64,000 nucleotides of DNA, taken from positions 62,001-126,000 of the forward strand of contig JAGYJQ010000003.1 in the NCBI GenBank assembly GCA_018401935.1, given 5' to 3'. This DNA comes from Balneolaceae bacterium (GTDB lineage: Bacteria > Bacteroidota > Rhodothermia > Balneolales > Balneolaceae). A model generated the notes under the pieces. That model was not told the origin of the DNA. It saw only the letters and a program-made list of their open reading frames with translations, and searched no databases. Both the position numbers and the translations under genes were made by a program. Shown here in pieces: positions 8,360 through 16,160 of this stretch; positions within the stretch are counted from its first letter, which is position 1, and every line of letters starts with the position of its first letter.

Positions 8360-10756
8360 ATGTCACTATTTCCCGTTATTCATACGAGAGTGCTAGGTAC
8401 TTATTTGTCTTCACACCGATTCGCTTGGATACTCCTCGTTGGATTGATTGGTTTGCTGTTGACAGAAACTTCAATGGCAATCACATCATCAAAAAGCCAA
8501 ACGGTTCGGACAGCTTTTGTGTATTCCGACGTGGATACTACCGCCCAGCTCATGGGTAGGGTATTAAATGAGGATGGGATTGCCGTAGTTGGCGCAAATA
8601 TTCGGCTGAATGAGCATGTAGGCACGTATACAGATTCTTCTGGCTTATATCTAATTAAAGGAATTGTGCCCGGTGACTACAAATTACAGATAAGTCATGT
8701 TGGATATGAAGCGTATCAAAGAACCTTAGAGTTTATAACTAAAGACAAGGTATTTATAGAGGTGCGTCTTAAAAGCAACCCCTACGAAAATGGTACGATA
8801 GTGGTCACCGCATCTAGAACCCAAGAAGCCTTATCGCAAGTGAGTGTGCCCATGATAGTCGTCCCAAAACAGGAAATTCAGCAATCTGGCAACCTGCGGC
8901 TTAGTGATGTATTATCGGAACAGTTGGGATTGTATTTGGTTGAAAATCACGGCACTGGATTGCAAATGCAGGGATTTGATCCAGAATACACCCTCATTCT
9001 CATTGACAATAAACCCGTGATTGGACGTACTGCCGGGACGCTGGATCTTACACGGCTTGCCGTTGGGAATATTGAACAGGTAGAAGTAGTGAAAGGCCCT
9101 TCTTCAGCATTATGGGGCAGTGATGCCTTAGCCGGAGTCATAAATATCATCACAGATAAGGGATCAAAGCCTTTTGAATGGGGTTTAAACACTCGCTATG
9201 GTACCCATAATACCAAGGATATTTCTGGCCAATTTAATTTTAAAGAACAAAACCTACAGGCTCGATTTTTTGGAAATTTAAACGGTTCAAATGGGTATGA
9301 TTTAAACCCAGAAACCGTAGCTCCAACCATCCCCGAATACACTAATTATACCCTACAAGGTGGGGTCAAGTACCAATTTCAGCCGGGTCTCTCGCTCGAT
9401 GTTTCTGGCAGATATTATCGAGAAGACCAATCGTTCCAAGATGTAGTCCTCGATCGTAGAAGAAGCTTTGATGCATACGGCACGGAGTTTCAGCAAGACT
9501 ATTATGTTTCACCTACTTTACACTATGCCGTTGGTTCGGTTCACCTTATAGAGGCCAGTGCTTATTGGGGGTATTTTGAGAGTGAGTCCGTTTTAAATCT
9601 AACCGATTCAAATACCCGTTATTTTTCAGATGCATTCGCACAGAGACTAAATAAGGTAGAATTTAAAGCCTCTACCTTCTGGGACAACACCCACACTACT
9701 ATTTTGGGGGCAGGTAGTAATACCGAATCACTAGACGCAGAAATTTATGCGGAAGTACCTGGCTTTGCGAGCACCTACTTTTATGGACAACACGATTGGC
9801 GTGCTAGTGATGATTATTCTCTAACGGTTGGATTTCGGTACGACAATCATAGTGAGTATGCATCGCAGCTAAGCCCCAAACTGTCTACCCGATGGAAATT
9901 AACGCAAGACTTTAGTCTAAAAGCCTCATTTGGCGGAGGCTACAAAGCCCCTGATTTTAGGCAGCTCTTTTTGAATTTTAGCAATCCTATTTCTGGTTAC
10001 AGTGTGTTTGGTACCTCCACCTTAGAAACAGGTTTACAGCAATTAGAGGAAAGTGGTCAACTTTCAGAAATATTTATTGACCCATCCAGTCTTGGTGAGA
10101 TTAAAGCAGAACGAGCGTATGCCTTAAACATTGGTGGGGATTGGTTCGCAACGAAACATACTAGTATTCGTTTTAATGCTTTCCGTAATCAGGTTCGCGA
10201 CCTAATTGAAACCCAGCGCATTGCCCAGAAAGTTAACAATCAATCCGTTTTTTCTTACGTGAACATTAGAAGAATGTATAGTCAGGGTATTGATGTAGAG
10301 CTGCGGACTTCCTCATTTTTACTCAACAATCTAGATTGGTCTGTTGGTGGGCAGCTATTGGATACTCGTCAACGGATTACTGAGGAATTTGATGATGTGA
10401 TTGATGGTGTAGTAGTAAAGAAGGAAAAGACCAGTTATGTCCCCATGTTTAATCGCTCCCGTTATACCGGTAACCTAAAGTTGTTTTATGCTTCCGAGCG
10501 CCTTGGGTTGGACGCGAACATACGGGTTCAATATCGAGGAGCCTATGGGTTTGTGGACCTAAACGGAAATAATCGAATCGATAGCAAAGAAACAGTCAAC
10601 GGCTACACCATCATTAATAGCTCATTAGCTAAAACTTTTAAGCAGCAGTATCGCATTCAAATAGGCATTAATAACGTGACGAATGTTACTGATCCTCAGC
10701 GTTTACCATCCAATCCAGGACGTATTCTATATGCCCAAGTTTCCCTTGATTTTTAA
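8360..10756 (+). CDS. TonB-dependent outer membrane receptor, probably for heme
   Basis: 798 aa. Signal-type hydrophobic stretch at about residues 22-40; a CarboxypepD_reg-like domain (LMGRVLNEDGIAVVGANIRL...SDSSGLY-type) at ~60-135; a plug domain (VTASRTQEAL ... VKGPSSALWGSDALAGVINIIT) at ~148-265; then the barrel ending AQVSLDF. The barrel has YKAPDFRQLF, comparable to the FRAP region of heme receptors. The next gene encodes a HmuY-like lipoprotein, the known partner of HmuR. Heme as substrate is inferred from this context. Confidence 0.88.
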   Translation: MSLFPVIHTRVLGTYLSSHRFAWILLVGLIGLLLTETSMAITSSKSQTVRTAFVYSDVDTTAQLMGRVLNEDGIAVVGANIRLNEHVGTYTDSSGLYLIKGIVPGDYKLQISHVGYEAYQRTLEFITKDKVFIEVRLKSNPYENGTIVVTASRTQEALSQVSVPMIVVPKQEIQQSGNLRLSDVLSEQLGLYLVENHGTGLQMQGFDPEYTLILIDNKPVIGRTAGTLDLTRLAVGNIEQVEVVKGPSSALWGSDALAGVINIITDKGSKPFEWGLNTRYGTHNTKDISGQFNFKEQNLQARFFGNLNGSNGYDLNPETVAPTIPEYTNYTLQGGVKYQFQPGLSLDVSGRYYREDQSFQDVVLDRRRSFDAYGTEFQQDYYVSPTLHYAVGSVHLIEASAYWGYFESESVLNLTDSNTRYFSDAFAQRLNKVEFKASTFWDNTHTTILGAGSNTESLDAEIYAEVPGFASTYFYGQHDWRASDDYSLTVGFRYDNHSEYASQLSPKLSTRWKLTQDFSLKASFGGGYKAPDFRQLFLNFSNPISGYSVFGTSTLETGLQQLEESGQLSEIFIDPSSLGEIKAERAYALNIGGDWFATKHTSIRFNAFRNQVRDLIETQRIAQKVNNQSVFSYVNIRRMYSQGIDVELRTSSFLLNNLDWSVGGQLLDTRQRITEEFDDVIDGVVVKKEKTSYVPMFNRSRYTGNLKLFYASERLGLDANIRVQYRGAYGFVDLNGNNRIDSKETVNGYTIINSSLAKTFKQQYRIQIGINNVTNVTDPQRLPSNPGRILYAQVSLDF

Positions 10757-10838
10757 TGGACGAATCTGTTTCAAAACCATAAACCCTATTCAACAACCAT
10801 TTTAATTAACTCACAATCAAATAAACTTACTATTCATT

Positions 10839-11894
10839 ATGAAAAATTTACTTTTATTTAGCCTTTTAACCGGGACTCTTCTTCTATCTGCCTGTGTGGA
10901 TAATGGTACCGACGGACCGGCTCCAGTCACTAATTCGGTTATCGAGGACATCGATGCGAATTATAATACCATCATACAAAATATGGAGCTAGTGACTGAC
11001 ATCAATGATTATCCTGGTCAAGAAAGTAAATATACCTTTTACGATTTAGATCAAGGTGTCACTATTGCTGACTCTAGTTCAGATGTATGGGATATTGCCT
11101 TCTCAGGCACCACACTTTTGGCTAATACGGCACATGGGGGTGGAATTCAGGTGATTCAAACAGCCTATTCTGAGGTTGAAAATGCCCCTGAATCAGGTTA
11201 TGAGGCCACTAATGCGTCATGGTATATTTATACTGGAGAGGCACCAAATCTACCTAAGCATGCTGTTTTACCGAATAGTAACGCTACTGTAATCATTAAA
11301 ACTCCAACGGGTAACTATGCCAAAATGGAAATAATAAGTTATTACGAAGGGAATCCAGATGTGACTACAGCTGAGTTCGCTAATTTCATGACTCGTCCAG
11401 CGGATGGATATTTCAGCTTTAATTATGTACTACAGGAATCTGAAAGCACCCAACTTTATCATATTGACTCATATACATTCCTAGATCTTGACACTGGGAC
11501 TATTGTTGAAGATTCCCTTTCATCACAATGGGATATTGGCTTTAATGCTACTAATATTATTGCCAACACTGGGCATAATGGTGGTATACAACCATTAAAC
11601 ACCGCATTTAATTTGGTGGATGAAGCGCCGTTGGAGGGTTATGGAAGTATGGACGCCGCTTGGTATACGTATACAATGAACAACACCCCCCCACATGCTA
11701 TATTACCTAAAGAAAACTACACCTTAACGGTGAAAACCCCGGATGATTTGTATGCTAAATTCAGAATTATTAGTTACTACTTGGGCAATCCAGATGTTAA
11801 TTCTCAAAATTTCATTAATTTTATTCGCCCAGCTGATCGCCATTATACCATTGAATATGCCCTACAAAAAGATGGCTCACGCTTTTTTGAATAA
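10839..11894 (+). CDS. HmuY-family lipoprotein with two tandem heme-binding-like domains
   Basis: 351 aa. Lipoprotein signal ends LLSAC (Cys19). Two homologous domains follow, at about residues 62-202 and 207-351, aligned by WDIAFSGT/WDIGFNAT, NTAHGGGIQ/NTGHNGGIQ, KHAVLP/PHAILP, and ISYYEGNPDV/ISYYLGNPDV. Two His are conserved in each copy (His99/His141 and His246/His286) and are candidate axial heme ligands; HmuY proper uses two His. Usual HmuY proteins have one domain. It lies 82 bases after the TonB receptor, consistent with a heme-uptake unit. Confidence 0.85.
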   Translation: MKNLLLFSLLTGTLLLSACVDNGTDGPAPVTNSVIEDIDANYNTIIQNMELVTDINDYPGQESKYTFYDLDQGVTIADSSSDVWDIAFSGTTLLANTAHGGGIQVIQTAYSEVENAPESGYEATNASWYIYTGEAPNLPKHAVLPNSNATVIIKTPTGNYAKMEIISYYEGNPDVTTAEFANFMTRPADGYFSFNYVLQESESTQLYHIDSYTFLDLDTGTIVEDSLSSQWDIGFNATNIIANTGHNGGIQPLNTAFNLVDEAPLEGYGSMDAAWYTYTMNNTPPHAILPKENYTLTVKTPDDLYAKFRIISYYLGNPDVNSQNFINFIRPADRHYTIEYALQKDGSRFFE

Positions 11895-11930
11895 CATTGG
11901 ATGACTAGGTTACTTGTTCATCTTGCCGTA

Positions 11931-11970
11931 GTTATTTCTAAAGCTTAGTAGTCATTTCTAAAGCTTAGCA
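11931..11970 (+). repeat. 20-base tandem duplication
   Basis: Two adjacent 20-base copies (11931-11950 and 11951-11970) share ATTTCTAAAGCTTAG and differ at two positions (GTT/GTC at the start, AGTA/AGCA at the end). It lies between the HmuY-like stop and the terminator. Confidence 0.75.
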
Positions 11971-12013
11971 AGTAAGTGATTTCCACTTAATCACCGAACA
12001 ACCAAATCAAACT

Positions 12014-12044
12014 AAGCCCTCTTTTAGAAGAGGGCTTTTTTTTG
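12014..12044. terminator. intrinsic terminator, 10-bp perfect stem
   Basis: AAGCCCTCTT (12014-12023) and AAGAGGGCTT (12028-12037) pair perfectly around a TTAG loop, followed by a T run on the plus strand. It ends the receptor/HmuY unit and lies 50 bases from the end of the convergent kinase gene. Confidence 0.9.
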
Positions 12045-12095
12045 CAGCATAGTTAAACTCTTTTCAGCACAATTAAGCTCAATGTTACCACTGCA

Positions 12096-13499
12096 TCAGC
12101 TAATAATCGGTAGTTGAAAATAAAATCGACTACCTTTACCCACCTCACTACTTACTAGTATGTCAGTATCATGTGCTTTCAATATTCCTCGCACTACAGC
12201 AAGACCTAAACCCGTGCCTCCTTTATCCCTTGAACGAGCTTTATCTGTCCGGTAAAAGCGGTCAAAAAGCCGGTCTAGATGTTCGGAAGCTATACCAATT
12301 CCTGTATCCTCAACCGAAATATGGACTTGCGTTTCAATCTGCTCACAAAGTACTTTAATACTACCTTCATTAGTATACTTTAAGGCGTTCATAATGAGGT
12401 TGTCCATAACCTGATCTAACTTATCTCTATCGGCATGTACCGATGCATTAGTCGAGATTTTCAGGGTTAATTCTATGTTTTTTTCCTGCGCTAAGGGTTC
12501 ATAGGTGGTGATTATATGTTCTAAAAAAGACCCTATCTCGACAGCCTCTTTATCTACAAAATGTTCATCCATATCGTAGCGTTGCAACATTTTAATATCG
12601 TTAAATAAACGAACCACTCGCTCCACTTGATTCTGCATGGTTACCATGTATTGTGCTTTTTTCTCCTTCGATAAAGCCTCAATTTGAAGCATTTCAATAG
12701 CACCAGATATGGTATGTAATGGATTTCTAACTTCGTGGGCAATGTCGGCAAAAAATTGATTTTGTTTTTCGTTCAGCACTTGAAGCTGCTTATTATCTTT
12801 TTTAAACCGTTCCGCCATTTTATTGAGTGATGTGGCTAGAGTCCCGAATTCATCGTTTCTATCCATTTCAAGGGTTTCATGAGTCTGACCATCAGCAATG
12901 GTTAGCGCCGCATCATTAAGCTGTTTAATCGGCGCCGCCATGTATTTTGAAAATATAAAGCTTACCACCATGACCGCAGCAATAGAGAATAGCATGCCCG
13001 CATAAATTATATGACGGATATTATCTACTGCTTCGTAGTATTCTTCTTTGTCCTTACTAATTCGTAAGTAACTTACACTAGGAAACCCATCATCTACTTT
13101 TGCAAAAGCAACTAACCTTGAATAGGTCGGGTCATTCATTACATAAATCTCCTCATTATTCGCCAGCACTGAATCCACTACTACCTCACTTAAGAATTCT
13201 CGTGAATCCAAAAACACTTGTTCGGGCGTAGTGTTATAGATAGGTATTCCAGTAGAATCAAACAGAGCTAGATCATAATCGAATAAAGCTGTGGTTTCTG
13301 TAATGAATGGAAAAAAATCGGTATTCTCATCTGAAGACTCGACGGCTTGTCGAACAATGCGCATATCGTTTTTAAATTCATCAATTCCTGCTGCAAATAG
13401 GAAGAAACGAATGCTCAGAATGGCATAGGCACTTATGGTGATTATGCCGATGATCAATAATAGTATATACGTTACCGAGAGCTTAGATTGAATATTCAT
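12096..13499 (-). CDS. sensor histidine kinase
   Basis: 467 aa. First membrane helix at ~8-35, an extracytoplasmic sensor segment to ~160, a second helix at ~165-184, HAMP (~185-238), HisKA with phospho-accepting His255 in ADIAHEVRNPLHT, then HATPase_c with the N box, DTGIGI and GGTGLGLAVV. It overlaps the preceding response-regulator gene by 4 bases (ATGA), so the pair is translationally coupled. The signal is not evident. The gene converges on the heme-uptake pair but is separated from it by a terminator. Confidence 0.93.
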   Translation of the reverse strand: MNIQSKLSVTYILLLIIGIITISAYAILSIRFFLFAAGIDEFKNDMRIVRQAVESSDENTDFFPFITETTALFDYDLALFDSTGIPIYNTTPEQVFLDSREFLSEVVVDSVLANNEEIYVMNDPTYSRLVAFAKVDDGFPSVSYLRISKDKEEYYEAVDNIRHIIYAGMLFSIAAVMVVSFIFSKYMAAPIKQLNDAALTIADGQTHETLEMDRNDEFGTLATSLNKMAERFKKDNKQLQVLNEKQNQFFADIAHEVRNPLHTISGAIEMLQIEALSKEKKAQYMVTMQNQVERVVRLFNDIKMLQRYDMDEHFVDKEAVEIGSFLEHIITTYEPLAQEKNIELTLKISTNASVHADRDKLDQVMDNLIMNALKYTNEGSIKVLCEQIETQVHISVEDTGIGIASEHLDRLFDRFYRTDKARSRDKGGTGLGLAVVRGILKAHDTDILVSSEVGKGSRFYFQLPIIS

Positions 13500-14197
13500 G
13501 AATGTAAAAACTCTCTATTGAAACCATAGCCAACACCTCGATAGGTTTTTATTAATTTGCCTTCTTCCTTCATTTTTAACCGTAGATTTTTTATGTGCAC
13601 ATCTACGGTTCGATCAAATATAAATTTCTCCTCGTCTGATATATGCTCCAAAATTTCATGCCTGCTATATACGACTTTAGGATGTGTAAAAAATAATTCA
13701 GCTATGATGTATTCTGTATGGGTTACATCTATTTGTTGATCATTTATAAACATTTGCTTTGACTCGGTGTCTAAGTAAACATGATCGTACCGTAGCCATT
13801 GCTTTTTTTCTGGTTGCATTCGACGGAGATGACTTTCAACGTGCGCTCTGATCAAATGTAAACCAGCTGGTTTTTTAATGTAGTCATCCGCACCTAGTTC
13901 TAAGCCTTCGATTTCATCTTTTTCCTCATCTCTAGCTGTTAAAAAAAGAACCGGGATATCAGATAGTACCGGATGTTTTCTAATGTGTGCACAAATTTCT
14001 TTGCCATCCATAAAGGGTACCATTATATCTAAAATGGCTAATTCAATTTCATCGGCATGGGATTCTATTATAGCTAAGGCCTGCTTTCCATCCTTTGCCC
14101 AGTGAACTTGAAAATGATTCAACTCCAGGTAGTTAGCTAGCATTTCGCCCGATTCTAATTCATCTTCCAGTAATAATAGGGTATGTTTTATCTCCAC
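13496..14197 (-). CDS. OmpR/PhoB-family response regulator
   Basis: 233 aa. Receiver domain with acidic pair ED (residues 11-12), phospho-acceptor Asp57 in LAILDIMVPF, and the conserved Lys in YIKKPAG; winged-helix DNA-binding domain in the C-terminal ~100 residues (RTVDVHIKNLRLKMKE, RGVGYGF). The start is GTG at 14197, chosen because the KHTLLLLEDE beta strand begins just after it. Six bases upstream is a run of eight G:C pairs (14203-14210), which is unusual in this base composition. Confidence 0.93.
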   Translation of the reverse strand: MEIKHTLLLLEDELESGEMLANYLELNHFQVHWAKDGKQALAIIESHADEIELAILDIMVPFMDGKEICAHIRKHPVLSDIPVLFLTARDEEKDEIEGLELGADDYIKKPAGLHLIRAHVESHLRRMQPEKKQWLRYDHVYLDTESKQMFINDQQIDVTHTEYIIAELFFTHPKVVYSRHEILEHISDEEKFIFDRTVDVHIKNLRLKMKEEGKLIKTYRGVGYGFNREFLHS

Positions 14198-14337
14198 GTT
14201 AAGGGGGGGGTTTGTTGAAGATTCAGGTCTGTGATGTGCGCTTGCTTTGGCAAGTCAACATCTATATTTAGCACTATAGTTACTCTCTATAATTACCTAA
14301 ATTATAAAGATAACTTTTGTAAATAACACCCAGTACT

Positions 14338-15153
14338 ATGACCGCGCATGCCACATCTAATCGACCAGTTGTTTGGATAACAGGAGCCTCCTCGGGTATA
14401 GGGAAAGCATTCGCTGAACAATATGTAAAGGAAGGTGCCCATCTTATTTTATCTTCTAGGCGGGTGGATGAATTAGAAAAGCTCAAATCTGACTTAGCCA
14501 GTGATTCTAGTGGTGATATCTTGGTTCTGCCATTAGACCTTTCTTCTGGGGATGCATCACTGCAAAAAAAAACAGAAGAAGCCTGGGCCTGGAAAAACAA
14601 AGTTGATGTCCTAGTGAATAATGGTGGCATTAGTCAGCGCTCATTATTTCTTGAAACCGATATGCAAACCATTCGTCGACTACTAGAAGTTAACGTGTTT
14701 GGAGCCCTAGCCCTCAGCCGTTTTATTTTACCCAACATGGTTAACCAAGGCTCTGGACATATTATCGTAACTAGCTCAGTTGCCGGGAAGTTTGGAACTA
14801 AATATCGTTCCGGTTATGCCGCGAGTAAACATGCCATCCAAGGTGCTTTCGATTCCATACGTCAAGAAATGTATGAACATAACATTGATATCACTTTAAT
14901 ATGCCCTGGCCCTATTAAAACCGCCATAACTCAAAATTCACTCACCGGAGATGGGCGGGCATTTGGTAAAATGGGCGATTTACATACCCATGCAATGGAT
15001 GCCCATGAAATGCTACGCAGAATTTGGCCCAAAATTAAAGCCCGAAAGGAAGAAATTGTGGTGTCTGGACCTAAAGAGCGACTCGCACTGTACCTCAAAC
15101 GATTAGCCCCAGGAATCTTGAATCGTATTCTAAAACGCTCAAAAGTGGTATGA
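14338..15153 (+). CDS. short-chain dehydrogenase/reductase (SDR)
   Basis: 271 aa. Classical SDR: TGASSGIGKAFAEQ (Rossmann glycine motif), DVLVNNGGISQRS (NNAG-like, here NNGG), Ser in VTSSVAGK, and the catalytic YAASKHA. The overall sequence resembles the DHRS7-type membrane-linked SDR group. Substrate unknown. It stands alone, converging on the DUF58 gene. Confidence 0.9.
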   Translation: MTAHATSNRPVVWITGASSGIGKAFAEQYVKEGAHLILSSRRVDELEKLKSDLASDSSGDILVLPLDLSSGDASLQKKTEEAWAWKNKVDVLVNNGGISQRSLFLETDMQTIRRLLEVNVFGALALSRFILPNMVNQGSGHIIVTSSVAGKFGTKYRSGYAASKHAIQGAFDSIRQEMYEHNIDITLICPGPIKTAITQNSLTGDGRAFGKMGDLHTHAMDAHEMLRRIWPKIKARKEEIVVSGPKERLALYLKRLAPGILNRILKRSKVV

Positions 15154-15210
15154 TTAAGTGAACGGAATGAGTATACATTTCCATAACTCATCGATTCATT
15201 CCAAGTTACG

Positions 15211-16116
15211 CTATCCCAATCGGCTTCTTTTTTTCAAATAATGAACGAGTGCCTCATTAAAGGGCATCTCAGTGGATACCGATTCAAAATCTATCTGAAA
15301 TTCATTGCAGGCCTGCTTAAATCCTTGTATATACGTAGCCACTTTGGCTCGATAATCTTGACCTACCTGAGCGGGGGAAATCTCGAGTTGCTCACCACTC
15401 TCTAGGTCTTCTAGTAAATAGCGATCGTGTTCAAGATCTAAGTTCAACTCGGTAGAATGTTCTGTTACGTTAAACAATATAACTTCGTGCTTGCGATGGC
15501 GTAAATGTTTAAGCGCCGATATCAATGCCTCATGCGCTTCTATATTTTCGAATAAATCAGTAAAAATAACTACTAAACTTCGCTGGTGAATACGTTCAGC
15601 TAACTCATGCAAGGCAGCAGCTGACCCAGTACGCTCGCCTTTATTTTTAGTTAAATAAGGCTCCATTTCTAAAAAAATTCGCCTTAAATGCCTCCGGGTA
15701 CCCTTAGCAGGGAGCAAACTACCGATCGTATCAGCAAAAGAAGCAAATCCTACCGCATCTCTTTGGCCTTGCATCAGGTACCCCATTGCCGCAGCTAAAT
15801 GGGTAGAATACTGAAGTTTAGTCCATTGAGCCTTATGTTGAAAATGCATGGACGAACTCGTATCCAAAACTAAAAAACATCGCAAATTGGTTTCTTCTTC
15901 GTACTGCTTCACATAGAAACGCTCTTTTTTCCCGTATGCCTTCCAATCTATATGCTTAAAATCGTCACCCGTGTTATAGGGTCGATGTTCTGCGAATTCA
16001 ACACTAAAGCCATGATAAGGGCTTTTATGTAGGCCAGCGATGAACCCCTCAACAATTTTTTGGGCTTTAAGCTCTAATCCTTTTATTTGAGAAAGTATTT
16101 CTGGATCAATATTCAT
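15211..16116 (-). CDS. DUF58 (vWA-like) domain protein
   Basis: The ORF extends to 16152, but the ATG at 16116 starts the family-typical NIDPEILSQIKGLELKAQKIVEGF, giving 301 aa. HRPYNTGDDFKHIDWKAYGK is the DUF58 signature, followed by a vWA-like core with a MIDAS-type DTSSSM. Such proteins usually act with a MoxR AAA ATPase in envelope or metalloprotein maturation, but no moxR is adjacent here. The gene begins 45 bases after the carB stop, so it may be transcribed with carAB. Confidence 0.88.
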   Translation of the reverse strand: MNIDPEILSQIKGLELKAQKIVEGFIAGLHKSPYHGFSVEFAEHRPYNTGDDFKHIDWKAYGKKERFYVKQYEEETNLRCFLVLDTSSSMHFQHKAQWTKLQYSTHLAAAMGYLMQGQRDAVGFASFADTIGSLLPAKGTRRHLRRIFLEMEPYLTKNKGERTGSAAALHELAERIHQRSLVVIFTDLFENIEAHEALISALKHLRHRKHEVILFNVTEHSTELNLDLEHDRYLLEDLESGEQLEISPAQVGQDYRAKVATYIQGFKQACNEFQIDFESVSTEMPFNEALVHYLKKRSRLG

Positions 16117-16160
16117 AGTCAATGGTACTAAAACAGACCCACAAATGCCCAAATTACCCG

